From NCBI GenBank assembly GCA_965533275.1, contig CBESWG010000005.1:71130-135129 (forward strand): DNA of 64,000 bases, read 5' to 3'. This document shows positions 1-8,538 of this stretch, piece by piece. This DNA comes from JAUXEH01 sp965533275 (GTDB lineage: Bacteria; Acidobacteriota; Aminicenantia; Aminicenantales; Aminicenantaceae). The position numbers and the translations under genes are program-made. Under the pieces are notes generated by a model, which was not told the origin of the DNA, searched no databases, and saw nothing but the letters and a program-made list of their open reading frames with translations. Within the stretch, counting starts at the first letter, position 1; each line of letters begins with the position of its first letter.

Positions 1-994
1 CAAACTCGAGGTCGCTGCAGCCGAGCCGGGAGGTGAAGCTGCACAGGGTCTCGAACTCGGGGCCCTCGGCCTCGAATCCCCCAGCCATGTAATAGCGGGA
101 GCAGTGGAGGTTGCAGTTGTAGCAGGCCTTGTTCTTGACCTTGTAGCGCTCGGCCAGGGTCTGGCCCGAGACCTCCTCGACATACTCGCACACCCCTTTC
201 TGGAAATGCCGCGTGGGCAGGATGCCTATGCCGTTCAGGTCCTGCATCAGCATGGTGGTCCCCAGGCGGTACCGCTTGTTGTACTCGCGGTGCTCGAGGA
301 TCGCCCGCTCCAGGTCCCGTGTCAGCTCGAGGAAGCCCAGTGTATCCGCCACCTCCAGCGACTGCTTTCCCCGGACCGCCACGGCCTTGAGGCGTTTGGA
401 GCCCATCACCGCTCCCATGCCCGTGCGGCCGTTGACCCGGTTCCCGCTCGAAACGATGGCAGAATAGAGCACCTGGTTTTCTCCGGCCAGGCCGATGCCG
501 GCGACCTGGACCGTGTGGTCCCGGTGTGCCTTCCGGATCGCGGAGGTAATGGCAGCCACACCGAGGCCGGCGTATTCCGGGCATTCCCTGAACTCGGCCC
601 CCTCCTCCGTGATCCAGAGGTAGATCAAGTTTTCGGACCGTCCGGTGATGACGATCTGGTCGAAGCCCGTCATCTTCATCTCGGCCCCGAACTGGCCGCC
701 CGCCGCAGAGTCTCCCAGGATCCCGGTTAACGGAGATTTGGCCGTCACCGTGTAGTAGGCCGAGGCCGGGAGCAGGGATCCGGTCAGGGGGCCCACGCCG
801 AAGATGAGAGGATTTTCGGAACCCAGGGGATCACAGCCGGGCTCGATCTCCTCATCCAGCCTCCGGGTATTTGCGGCCCGGCCGCCGATCACGGGCTTCA
901 TCCAACCGGGATCGATCTCTTCGATCTCGAATGTGCGCGAGGTGAGGTCCACCCGAAGGAGGCGGCCGCCGTATCCATAGCGCAGCTGAGTCAT
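1..994 (-). CDS. Aldehyde:ferredoxin oxidoreductase, N-terminal part (cut by window edge)
   Basis: Tungsten/molybdopterin enzyme that oxidises aldehydes to carboxylic acids with ferredoxin as acceptor, acting in the cytoplasm of anaerobes. The readable 331 codons open with MTQLRYGYGGRLLRVDLTSR, the usual AOR start, followed by the GGR and PLTGS segments of the AOR N-terminal domain and a GNRVNGRTGMGAVMGSKRLK stretch. Near residue 290 lies a CxxCxxxC cluster (KACYNCNLHC), which in this family binds the 4Fe-4S cluster with a fourth Cys further on. About half of the roughly 600-residue protein lies outside the window. The ATG is 28 bp after the ferredoxin gene, so the two are one operon. Substrate cannot be told from sequence. 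Confidence 0.93.
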   Translation of the reverse strand, partial: MTQLRYGYGGRLLRVDLTSRTFEIEEIDPGWMKPVIGGRAANTRRLDEEIEPGCDPLGSENPLIFGVGPLTGSLLPASAYYTVTAKSPLTGILGDSAAGGQFGAEMKMTGFDQIVITGRSENLIYLWITEEGAEFRECPEYAGLGVAAITSAIRKAHRDHTVQVAGIGLAGENQVLYSAIVSSGNRVNGRTGMGAVMGSKRLKAVAVRGKQSLEVADTLGFLELTRDLERAILEHREYNKRYRLGTTMLMQDLNGIGILPTRHFQKGVCEYVEEVSGQTLAERYKVKNKACYNCNLHCSRYYMAGGFEAEGPEFETLCSFTSRLGCSDLEF

Positions 995-1022
995 GACGCG
1001 GGCCTTTCGCAGCCGGACAGGA

Positions 1023-1565
1023 TCATGTCAGGTCCCCATCCTTGTCCTCTTCCGCCTGGCAACGCGCTTTCCAGGTCGCCCGGAGCTTCTGTCCCAGCCG
1101 GCTGATGTACAGATGCCTCCGTTCCTGAGGATTCAGGCCGCGGGTTTCTTTATGGATATCTCGGAAGGAGGGTTGCTCTCCCCCCTCAAACCTGAGGACC
1201 CCTTCCGTGCAGGCCTTGACACACTTGGGATCGCCGCCGCACAAATCACAGATGTACACGAATCCCTGAAACTGAGTGACGGCTCCGATGGGGCAGGCCT
1301 TTTCGCAGGCCCCGCACAGCGTGCAAACCGTGGGGGAGCAGACCACCTCGCCGTGATCGCCCCGCGAGAGTGCGTCCTCCGGGCAGACCATGCAGTACCG
1401 TTCCTTACACTGCTGGCAGACGACAGGGCCGTCGACGCCGGACTCGTAAAGGTGTACCACCTTAAGGCGCGACAGCTCGGGATTGATGCGGCCGGTGTGG
1501 AAGAACGCGCAGGCCGCCTCGCAGCGGCGGCATCCGGTACAGCGGCTCAGGTCGACCTGGATCAT
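1023..1565 (-). CDS. Four-cluster-type ferredoxin, AOR electron-transfer subunit
   Basis: Iron-sulfur electron-transfer protein of 180 residues. Four Cys groups are visible: CTGCRRCEAAC near the start, CQQCKERYCMVC near residue 50, CTLCGACEKAC near 80 and CDLCGGDPKCVKAC near 105. This is the HycB/DmsB-like arrangement that binds several 4Fe-4S clusters. The gene lies between a TIGR04076-type gene and the aldehyde:ferredoxin oxidoreductase, all on one strand and close together, so it most likely takes electrons from the oxidoreductase. The C-terminal 50 residues have no Cys and are basic and acidic mixed. The ATG at 1565 starts just before the first Cys group. Confidence 0.9.
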   Translation of the reverse strand: MIQVDLSRCTGCRRCEAACAFFHTGRINPELSRLKVVHLYESGVDGPVVCQQCKERYCMVCPEDALSRGDHGEVVCSPTVCTLCGACEKACPIGAVTQFQGFVYICDLCGGDPKCVKACTEGVLRFEGGEQPSFRDIHKETRGLNPQERRHLYISRLGQKLRATWKARCQAEEDKDGDLT

Positions 1566-1576
1566 GCTCTTGCCCC

Positions 1577-1855
1577 TCAGGATCCGTCTACGGTCTCCAG
1601 CCGGAACTGCACGAGTCCCTTGGGATCGGGACAGGAAAAGGTGGAGAGACTGCGCACCCAGTGGCCCTCGTCCAGCCTGTCCTTTTCGGCCAGGATGGGG
1701 AAGATCGGCATCATGCTCTGCAGGGCCCAGATGCAGATGTGTTTTCCTTCGGGCACAAAGAGTTTGGATCCCTCCACATAGAAATAATCGCCCACCTGCA
1801 TGGGGAGGTTGCAGTGCCCGTCGATGCGCTCCACACTCACCCTGATCTTTGCCAT
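1577..1855 (-). CDS. TIGR04076 family small protein
   Basis: Small 92-residue protein of unknown function. The opening (RVSVERIDGHCNLPMQVGD), the FYVEG segment and the ICIWALQSMMPIFPIL stretch match the TIGR04076 pattern, a family often found beside redox enzymes and ferredoxins. One Cys in GHC and one in HIC are in the positions usual for the family. It is the first gene of the aldehyde oxidoreductase operon, with a GAGGAGG ribosome site 7 nt before the ATG, and a gap of 11 bp to the ferredoxin gene. Its role with the oxidoreductase is inferred from position only. Confidence 0.75.
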   Translation of the reverse strand: MAKIRVSVERIDGHCNLPMQVGDYFYVEGSKLFVPEGKHICIWALQSMMPIFPILAEKDRLDEGHWVRSLSTFSCPDPKGLVQFRLETVDGS

Positions 1856-1945
1856 GCCGATCCTCCTCAGGGCCTCCGGTCGCTTCCAGCGAACGCCCTC
1901 AAATCAGGCCGGCTACTTGGGGGCCCGGCCACAGAAGTCCCATAG

Positions 1946-1974
1946 ATTGTACCCGCCGTCCTGGGGAATGGCAA
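1946..1974 (-). promoter_or_regulatory. Sigma-70-type promoter of the aldehyde oxidoreductase operon
   Basis: On the minus strand TTGCCA (1974-1969), a 17-bp spacer and TACAAT (1951-1946) precede the TIGR04076 gene by about 90 bp. It is back to back with the brnQ promoter 17 bp away. Confidence 0.7.
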
Positions 1975-1990
1975 GCGGCGGGGATAACGA

Positions 1991-2019
1991 TTGACATGAT
2001 TTTCCCCCTCTGATATACA
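1991..2019 (+). promoter_or_regulatory. Strong sigma-70-type promoter of brnQ
   Basis: TTGACA at 1991-1996 is followed by a 17-bp spacer and TATACA at 2014-2019, with TG one base before the -10 (extended -10). The predicted start site near 2026 gives a leader of about 20 nt that holds an AGAGAG-type ribosome site before the ATG at 2046. Confidence 0.8.
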
Positions 2020-2045
2020 AGGGCCTAACCCTGAGAGAGAGCCTC

Positions 2046-3353
2046 ATGAACAAAAAAAGGAACTTCGATGTAGTCCTGGTTGGTATGGCGCTGTTCGCCA
2101 TGTTCTTCGGTGCCGGCAATCTCATCTTTCCGCCCTACATGGGATTCCTCTCCGGTTCGGTGTGGTCCATCGCGCTGCTGGGCTTCCTGATCACTGGCAT
2201 CGGCATGCCGCTCATGGGTATCATCGCAGCGGCCCGGGCAGGAGGCACGATCGAGCACCTGGCCGGCCGCGTCGGGCCGAGGTTCGCCCGGGTCCTGAGC
2301 ATCGTCGTCATCCTGGCCATCGGCCCGCTCCTGGCCATCCCGCGGACGGCCGCCACGACCTTCGAGATGGGAGTACGGCCCAACCTGCCCTGGCTGCCGC
2401 CGGCCGTGTCGTCGGTGCTCTTTTTCGGGATCACGCTCTTTTTCGCCCTCAACCGCAAAACGGTGGTGGACAAGATCGGCAAGTTCCTAACCCCGTTCCT
2501 GCTCGTGACCCTCGTGACCATCATCGTCAAGGGCATCGTTTCCCCACTGGGCCCCCTGAATCCGGGTGTCATAGACACTCCCTTTTCCTCCGGATTCCGG
2601 GAGGGCTACCAGACCATGGATGCCCTAGCCTCGATCGTGTTCGCTGAGATCATCATCGTGGCGCTGGTCTATAAGGGCTACAGGGGGGTTCGGGACCAGG
2701 TCAAGCTGGCTTCCCTTGCCGGGGTGATCGCTGCCAGCGGCCTTGGGCTGGTCTACGGGGGACTCATGTACCTGGGTGCCACCTCCCGAAGCCTCTTCGC
2801 AGCCGACATCGAACGTACGTCGCTACTGATCGGCATCGCCGAGGGCATCCTGGGGAGCGCCGGCAAAGTCGCCCTCGGGATAGCCGTTTCCATGGCCTGC
2901 CTCACGACCTCCATCGGCCTGACCGCCACCGTGGGCGACTATTTCAACGGCATCACCAAGGGAAAGATCCGGTACAAGCCGATCTGTATCGCCACCGTTG
3001 TATTCAGCGGCGTCTTTGCCACGGTGGGTGTCACCAAGATCGTGCAGATCGCCGTGCCGCTCCTGGTCCTCGTGTATCCGGTGGCCATCATCCTCATCCT
3101 GCTCACCATATTCGGCCGGAGGGCCATCCCCCGCTCCGTCTACATCGGAGCCATCTGTGGTGCACTGGCGACCAGCGTATTCGATGCCCTCACGGCGGCC
3201 GGCCTCCCGATCTCGGCCCTGAATGCGCTCATCGCGAAGATCCCCCTCGCCGCCGATGGATTTCCCTGGATCCTGCCGGCCGCACTGTGCGGGATCGTGG
3301 GCGTGTTCTTCGCAAAAAGAGAGGAAGAAGAGCAGCTGGAAGCCGCAGAGTAA
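2046..3353 (+). CDS. brnQ: Branched-chain amino acid carrier (LIVCS family)
   Basis: Inner-membrane symporter of 435 residues for leucine, isoleucine and valine, coupled to Na+ or H+. The N-terminus (ALFAMFFGAGNLIFPPYMG) is the family's hallmark, and about twelve hydrophobic segments follow to residue 425, ending in a short charged tail. Length agrees with BrnQ of other bacteria. The gene stands alone downstream of a strong promoter and is divergent from the aldehyde oxidoreductase operon. Uptake of branched-chain amino acids next to an enzyme that can oxidise the matching aldehydes fits amino acid fermentation, though that link is inference. Confidence 0.93.
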   Translation: MNKKRNFDVVLVGMALFAMFFGAGNLIFPPYMGFLSGSVWSIALLGFLITGIGMPLMGIIAAARAGGTIEHLAGRVGPRFARVLSIVVILAIGPLLAIPRTAATTFEMGVRPNLPWLPPAVSSVLFFGITLFFALNRKTVVDKIGKFLTPFLLVTLVTIIVKGIVSPLGPLNPGVIDTPFSSGFREGYQTMDALASIVFAEIIIVALVYKGYRGVRDQVKLASLAGVIAASGLGLVYGGLMYLGATSRSLFAADIERTSLLIGIAEGILGSAGKVALGIAVSMACLTTSIGLTATVGDYFNGITKGKIRYKPICIATVVFSGVFATVGVTKIVQIAVPLLVLVYPVAIILILLTIFGRRAIPRSVYIGAICGALATSVFDALTAAGLPISALNALIAKIPLAADGFPWILPAALCGIVGVFFAKREEEEQLEAAE

Positions 3354-3426
3354 GCCCTCCATTGGAAGACCGCGAACCATATCCTGATTTCTTGCTCTGC
3401 TATAACTCCGAACGGCCGGATCCGGC

Positions 3427-4542
3427 TCAGCGCAGATTCTGGGTTGAGCCCGTGATCGACCGCCTGTGCCGCAAGCTGGTGATCGATAGCAGGATGATCA
3501 CAGCCGCAAGATAGATGAGGCCCAGGATGATGAAGGTCAGGCTCTTCTCCCGGACGCGCCGGTAGAGAACACCTTGACCGGGGGAAGGCAGGGGCTGCGG
3601 GTCCCAGGGCAGCCCGTACTCTTCAGCCAGGCCACGGATGAAGAGCAGGTGGATCACCGGGATGCCTCGGGCGGCCATGGCGAAGATCATACCCCGCTTC
3701 TCAGGGGGCGGCAATTCCTTGATGCGGGCCACGCCCGGCTTGACTTCGAGGATCAGGGAGTCGGTGCCCATGTTGGCGAGGGTGCCTCCGATGTTGATGA
3801 AGGCCCGGATGGTCTCGCTTCCTTCTGCCGACTCGAAGAGCTCTGAACGCAGTGCGACATTCTTTTCCAGGTCCGGTTCCCGGATGATCGTCAGCCCGCT
3901 CATCCGCATGGCCGCCTCGAGGACCGCCCGCCCCTCCGGATCCATATTGGCCCCCACATCGGCGTCTCCCCCCAATGAGACGGCCACCGATCCGCGGCGG
4001 AGCAGCCCCAGGTCTTGCAGACACTCCTGCATGATGAGCCAGTGGAATCCCGGGAGGTTGGCCCCCCACTGAGACGCACCGAGCGAAGGCAGGAGCAGGG
4101 CCTCGACCTCCAGGGCAGAGGCCGCGCACAGCGTCGCGACGGCCAGGGCAGGAAAGGAACCGGAGGCACCCACGGCGATCGTGTCGCCGCGCCGAACCCC
4201 GGCCTCGTGCAGCAGCAGGACGATCAGTCCCGCGGAGTTGGGGTTGGTGGTGGTGCGTTTGGCCTGGAGCTGTCCCAGCGAGGTGGTGATCGGGGAGAAC
4301 TCGGCCCCGATCAGGCCGGTCCGGTTCACATCGGTTTGGGGATCGATGGGGAGGCCGAGCCGGGCGCGGCATTCGCGCAGGGCTTGGGATGCCTCCGCCA
4401 TCTTCTCCGATGCCAGGATCATGCTGGAATGCAGGTCGGAGGGCCCGGAAAAAGGCGCCGCATAGAGAACGATCAAAAATGCTGCGCTCACGAACAGGAG
4501 CCAGACAAAGACCGGAGGCGAGCGCCTCATCCCAAGATCCAT
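3427..4542 (-). CDS. pgsW: Poly-gamma-glutamate system protein PgsW
   Basis: Membrane-anchored protein of 371 residues of the poly-gamma-glutamate system (TIGR04332 type). One membrane segment lies at residues 10-30 and another close to the C-terminus (about 335-358), leaving a large domain between them. Motifs include ARLGLPIDPQTDVNRTGLIG, GASGSFPALAVATL and NIGGTLANMGTD. It is the last gene of the pgsB-pgsC-pgsW set and overlaps pgsC by 16 nt. The ATG at 4542 has GAGGA 7 nt upstream; an internal ATG at 4530 overlapping the pgsC stop is an alternative. The biochemical role of PgsW is not known; no PgsA/CapA gene is present here. Confidence 0.85.
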   Translation of the reverse strand: MDLGMRRSPPVFVWLLFVSAAFLIVLYAAPFSGPSDLHSSMILASEKMAEASQALRECRARLGLPIDPQTDVNRTGLIGAEFSPITTSLGQLQAKRTTTNPNSAGLIVLLLHEAGVRRGDTIAVGASGSFPALAVATLCAASALEVEALLLPSLGASQWGANLPGFHWLIMQECLQDLGLLRRGSVAVSLGGDADVGANMDPEGRAVLEAAMRMSGLTIIREPDLEKNVALRSELFESAEGSETIRAFINIGGTLANMGTDSLILEVKPGVARIKELPPPEKRGMIFAMAARGIPVIHLLFIRGLAEEYGLPWDPQPLPSPGQGVLYRRVREKSLTFIILGLIYLAAVIILLSITSLRHRRSITGSTQNLR

Positions 4543-4967
4543 GCCAGGATCCTCACGATCACATAGGTGACGGCAGACACGGTCAGCAGGGATGCCAGAG
4601 TGGGGATGGTCCTCTGCTTGTCCAGGTTGTTTGCCAGTAGGCCGGGGATGACCCAGCCGATTATTCGCACTTCGACCGCGGAGGAAACAAGGCGCGGTGC
4701 CAGGAGCAGCACGACTTGAGAAAAAAGCGCTCCCAGGAGGAGCAGCAGGACGAAGCGGCGCTTGCCGAACAGGATGAGAAACCGGGAGAGCAGGCGGTAC
4801 GCCCCGAGGGCGGCAAAGGCTACGACCAGGGTTGCAGCCACGGCGAGGGGCTGATCCAGGGACAGGGCAAAGTAGGCAGGGACGATGATCCCGCCCGGGT
4901 AGACGTCCATGACCTCCACGAAGAGCAGAGCGAGCACGATGCCGATAAAGAGTGTTTCAAACAACAC
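4527..4967 (-). CDS. pgsC: Poly-gamma-glutamate synthesis membrane protein PgsC/CapC
   Basis: Membrane partner of the poly-gamma-glutamate ligase, 146 residues with four to five hydrophobic segments. The N-terminal pattern ETLFIGIVLALLFVEVMD followed by YPGGIIVPAYFAL is diagnostic of PgsC/CapC. A GTG at 4967 is chosen as start because it lies at the conserved N-terminus and has GGGAGGG upstream; an open frame runs 27 codons further upstream but inside pgsB and without family similarity. It overlaps the pgsB stop by 11 nt and pgsW by 16 nt, so the three are translationally coupled. Confidence 0.9.
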   Translation of the reverse strand: MLFETLFIGIVLALLFVEVMDVYPGGIIVPAYFALSLDQPLAVAATLVVAFAALGAYRLLSRFLILFGKRRFVLLLLLGALFSQVVLLLAPRLVSSAVEVRIIGWVIPGLLANNLDKQRTIPTLASLLTVSAVTYVIVRILAWILG

Positions 4968-6174
4968 GGGGTGTTCCCTCCCTTTCCCAATACTCGAGCA
5001 GCCTGCGGCCGGCACCCCCCATGTTGCCCATGCCGAGGACGAGGCCATTGGCAGGAGCTTGCGCGCTCAAGGACGACATGACGGCCTCGGGTTGGCTGTT
5101 CTTGAGAACGATGGGGCTGATGCCGTGATCACCTCGCATGTGCTTCTTGAGAGCCAGGGCATGACTGCCTGTGACGTAGAGGGCCTGGAACTCCGGGAAG
5201 GTCCCCGCTTGCAGCGCCTGCAGCCACTGCAGGGTGCGGTCGCCGCGGTCGCGGCGCAGGTTGAGTAGGCCCAAGACGGGTCTTCCGTTCATCAGGCCCA
5301 GAGCCTTGAGTTTTTCGATGACCCGGCGAGTGGAGGCGGGATCGTTGGCCGCGAAGGCGCTCACACAGTCCCAAGCCTGGCCTTCCTGATCGGGCTGCCA
5401 GCTCCAGATCCTCAGGCTGCCCAGGTCGGGGAGAGACCTGTGGATGCCCTGTTCGGCCAGCTCCCGATCGATGTTGAGGGAGTCTGTCACGGCCTGGACC
5501 AGCCTCACGTTGGACAGGAACCGGAGCCCAGCGTCAGCACGTTCATCAGGATCAGAATCGGGGGGCTCAGGGGCCGCTTGCATGTCCTCAGCCATGACCG
5601 TGCAGACCTCAGCCCCCTGCTCCGTCGCCCGCTCTTCCCAAGCGGGCATCTTCTCCTCATCCGGGACAAACACGGTGCAGTCAGGCCCGATGGCCGAGGC
5701 CAGGCAGCGGGCGGCGGACTCACGGGAGGGCCCCCAGTGTTCTGTATGATCGGGGTGGGCATTCGTGATCAGGAGGAGGTTGGGCTTGAAGATCCTGAGG
5801 CTCTCGATGTTCAGGGTCTCGGGCCGGATGCTCATCAGTTCCGCTACGATGACATCGGCCTGAATCTCCGCGGCCATACGAACAATCCGGATCTGCTCCA
5901 AGACAGAAGGCCGTCCTCGGCGTTCGAGCTCGACCTCGGAGCCATCCGGCAGGAGCAGCATAGGCCGGGAGCCCGTGGTCTTGGCCAGCACCTTAAAGCC
6001 GGCTTCCCGCAGGGCGGAGGCCAGCAGGCGCACAACGCTGGACTTGCCACGCGCGCCGGTCACACAGATCCGCAGGGACAGGCGGCGGCGGTTCCGCTCC
6101 AGCCGGAGGGATTCCACACTATAAATAAGTGCCAGGAACAGAAGACAGGCAGCGGCAGTGATGAGCTCTTGGAT
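4957..6174 (-). CDS. pgsB: Poly-gamma-glutamate synthase PgsB/CapB, probable non-AUG start
   Basis: ATP-dependent amide ligase of the Mur-ligase fold that builds poly-gamma-glutamate at the inner membrane. The P-loop TGARGKSSV, then KTTGS, NAHPDHTEHWGP and FAANDPAS fit PgsB, as do NLRRDRGDRT and GMGNMGGAG near the end. The first ordinary start codon is GTG at 6117, but the frame stays open upstream and encodes a hydrophobic segment (ITAAACLLFLALIY) of the kind that opens PgsB proteins elsewhere. No ATG, GTG or TTG occurs in that stretch. An ATC at 6174 with GGAGG five bases before it is the best start, giving about 405 residues; from 6117 it would be 386 without anchor. It lies 26 nt after an M28 peptidase gene. 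Confidence 0.88.
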   Translation of the reverse strand: MQELITAAACLLFLALIYSVESLRLERNRRRLSLRICVTGARGKSSVVRLLASALREAGFKVLAKTTGSRPMLLLPDGSEVELERRGRPSVLEQIRIVRMAAEIQADVIVAELMSIRPETLNIESLRIFKPNLLLITNAHPDHTEHWGPSRESAARCLASAIGPDCTVFVPDEEKMPAWEERATEQGAEVCTVMAEDMQAAPEPPDSDPDERADAGLRFLSNVRLVQAVTDSLNIDRELAEQGIHRSLPDLGSLRIWSWQPDQEGQAWDCVSAFAANDPASTRRVIEKLKALGLMNGRPVLGLLNLRRDRGDRTLQWLQALQAGTFPEFQALYVTGSHALALKKHMRGDHGISPIVLKNSQPEAVMSSLSAQAPANGLVLGMGNMGGAGRRLLEYWEREGTPRVV

Positions 6175-6200
6175 AGGTTCCTCCGGTTGTGTTCTCCTGG

Positions 6201-8498
6201 TCAGTTACCCTGCCCCGCACGGTCCAATAGCGAGAGCACGGTCCCGGACAGAACGGAGAGGAGGTCGCCGCGGCCGTATTCTGCGGCCAGCAGTTCTCCC
6301 ATCAGGGCAATCACCTGGTCCTTGCCGGGTCCCCACAGGCACTGCGTGTTGGCGGCAAAGACATTCCCTGATCCGATGGCCTCCTTCATGGAGTCCAAAT
6401 CCTTGAAATAGGCGCCGATGTCCGCATCGGCTGCTATCAGCAGACCAACCGCCGATTTCTTTTCTTTGGCGAATTCGAGGAGGCTCTTATCGGGCGCCTC
6501 GGTAAACAGAAGGGCCATGGGCTTCGAAGTGGCATCGAGGAGCGCTTTGGCCTGGTCCGCGTCTGCCACTCTGGCGATCAGGAGCATGTCGGTTTCGTTC
6601 AGCCCCTTGATAAGGCTCTTCCCCTTATCCGTCAGGGCGGGGCCCTCGAACAGTACCGAGGGATCGTCCAGGGCCACAAAACGTACTCCCAAGGGGAACA
6701 GGACCTCGGCCCAATGTGGGCTGTCGATGAGTGCCGAAACACCCTTAAGGCCCACGACCACGGTGGTCTGTCCCATGCGTTCGGCACCGGAGTAGCGGCG
6801 GGGGGCATCGTAGAGGACCATGCCAACGGCCTGGCCGAATCCTTCCCGCAACTCGAAAAGCTGCTTGACCAGGTCGGCCCGCAGGGCGTCCCCGCTCAGC
6901 CCCTCTTTTTGTTCCAGATAGGCCAGCTGCACATCCACATGCGTATTGCGGGCCTCACCGTGCGCCGAGAACACATGCTCCAGGGTGTTCAGCTTGTAGT
7001 TGACCTGGGTCTGGTTCTTGAAATGATAGGCGGCCTCTCGATCGGGTTTTATGAAATCTCCCGGTTCGTTGGCCATGATCCAGGTCGCCCCAAGCACAAG
7101 GTCGCCCGTCTTTTTCAGGATCTCGGGCTTGACCAGGTCGCTGTCGTCCCGGGTGCGGTGGTATTTGAGGTGTGTACCCTGGGTCATGACCGAAAATGCC
7201 GGCACGCCCTTGGCCAGAAAAGGTGTGTGGTCGGAACCGCCCGGCCCGCCGCGCCCGCCGCGCGTGTACTCCAGGATGGCTTCGGGCAGGTTGGTCTTGA
7301 CGGTCTCCCACACATCGGGGGCATAGTATTCGCCCCGGAAGTTTACGTTTCCACTGCCGTGGGCCACCATGTCCATGTTGATGTACATCACGGTATGTGC
7401 GATGGGGAGGGTTGGGTGGTCGCAGTAGTGATAAGAGCCTAGCAGTCCCTGTTCCTCGCCGGCCCAGAGGCCGAAGACAACAGTACGTTTGGGTTTCTGT
7501 TTGTCGAGCTGCATGATGCGCGCGATCTCCATGACCACGGCTGTGCCCGATGCGTTGTCGTTGGCGCCGTTGTAGACCTCACCCTGGGGAGTCATGCCCA
7601 GGTGGTCCATGTGGGCACCGATCACGACATATTCATCGCGGAGCTTCTTGTCCGAACCCGTGATCTTGGCCAGGACATTCCGTGTCTCACGCTCGGGATC
7701 ATACTCCGCATGGACGCCAACATGCGCCTTGACACCTGTGAGGAAGGACTGGGGCTTTCCTCCGTCCATCGCCTGGAAGAGCGGACGCAGGTCCGTGTCC
7801 AGGTCCTTGAAGATGAAGTCCGCAGCCCGGCGCTCCATCGACAGCAGCACAAAATCCGGATCGTAGTTCTCCTTGGAGCTTGCCAAGTAGAAGTAGCTGT
7901 TCGGGGAGGAAGAAAAGGGGAAGCCGACGACACCCAGGGCGCCCCTCTCCTGTGCGGCCGCGATGCGCTGAGACATCTCACCCTCTTCGCCCAGCTTGGA
8001 GGCGATCTTATTGGGCGCTCCGTTGGTCAGCATGACCAGCTTGCCCCTGACGTCGACATCCGTATAGTCGGAGTATCCCAGGTCCGGCGCATGGATGCCG
8101 TACCCGACAAATACGATCTCTGCCATGAAGCCGCCGGATCCAGAGAAGCGCTGTACACGCCAGTCGTCTCCGTAATAGAAACTGCGCTTCTGGGCAGCGG
8201 TAATGATCTCGAACACCGCACCCTGGCCGACATTGCGGTGCTCGACGGTGAAGGTCTGGAAGTACGTACCCTCGTCACCGGCTGGCTCGACACCCCACTC
8301 CTTGAACTTGGAGGCGATGTAGTCCTCGCCCATGGCTCCACCGGGCTGGCCGCTCTTGCGGCCCTGCATGGAATCCGCAGACAGGGCTTTGATGTATTCC
8401 CAGGCCCGGGTTTCGTCGAATGAAGACTTGAAATCCGCTGCCTGACTCATGGTGAAGAGCAGGCCCAGGACTATGATCGCTGCGGGATATTTGCGCAT
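6201..8498 (-). CDS. Secreted M28 family metallopeptidase with PA insert and unknown C-terminal domain
   Basis: Exported zinc exopeptidase of 765 residues. A signal peptide covers residues 1-20 (ends SQA). Zinc ligands expected of M28 are visible: H296 and D298 in GAHMDHLG, D314 in GANDNASG, E348/E349 in WAGEEQG, D376 in INMDM and H424 in GGSDHTPF. A protease-associated domain is likely between about 120 and 270. The last 280 residues after about 480 do not belong to the peptidase core and look like a worn TIM-barrel hydrolase; I do not assign them. The start at 8498 has GGAGGG upstream; an earlier in-frame start would lack a signal peptide. It lies 26 nt before pgsB on the same strand and may act on the polymer or on peptides. 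Confidence 0.88.
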   Translation of the reverse strand: MRKYPAAIIVLGLLFTMSQAADFKSSFDETRAWEYIKALSADSMQGRKSGQPGGAMGEDYIASKFKEWGVEPAGDEGTYFQTFTVEHRNVGQGAVFEIITAAQKRSFYYGDDWRVQRFSGSGGFMAEIVFVGYGIHAPDLGYSDYTDVDVRGKLVMLTNGAPNKIASKLGEEGEMSQRIAAAQERGALGVVGFPFSSSPNSYFYLASSKENYDPDFVLLSMERRAADFIFKDLDTDLRPLFQAMDGGKPQSFLTGVKAHVGVHAEYDPERETRNVLAKITGSDKKLRDEYVVIGAHMDHLGMTPQGEVYNGANDNASGTAVVMEIARIMQLDKQKPKRTVVFGLWAGEEQGLLGSYHYCDHPTLPIAHTVMYINMDMVAHGSGNVNFRGEYYAPDVWETVKTNLPEAILEYTRGGRGGPGGSDHTPFLAKGVPAFSVMTQGTHLKYHRTRDDSDLVKPEILKKTGDLVLGATWIMANEPGDFIKPDREAAYHFKNQTQVNYKLNTLEHVFSAHGEARNTHVDVQLAYLEQKEGLSGDALRADLVKQLFELREGFGQAVGMVLYDAPRRYSGAERMGQTTVVVGLKGVSALIDSPHWAEVLFPLGVRFVALDDPSVLFEGPALTDKGKSLIKGLNETDMLLIARVADADQAKALLDATSKPMALLFTEAPDKSLLEFAKEKKSAVGLLIAADADIGAYFKDLDSMKEAIGSGNVFAANTQCLWGPGKDQVIALMGELLAAEYGRGDLLSVLSGTVLSLLDRAGQGN

Positions 8499-8532
8499 GA
8501 TGACCCTCCGATGTGGATTGACGGAATGCCCC

Positions 8533-8538
8533 ATTATA
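8533..8538 (-). promoter_or_regulatory. Possible -10 element for the M28-pgs operon
   Basis: A TATAAT on the minus strand lies 35 bp before the M28 start. No good -35 hexamer is seen at the right distance, so this is only a candidate. Confidence 0.35.

Noticed and set aside
104..730. A plus-strand open frame near the left edge
   Set aside because: It is antisense to the aldehyde:ferredoxin oxidoreductase, whose Cys motif and conserved start are clear.
1969..1987. A second TGGCA sequence that might be a -24 element
   Set aside because: No GC lies at the required distance, and the same bases form a good sigma-70 -35 box on the other strand.
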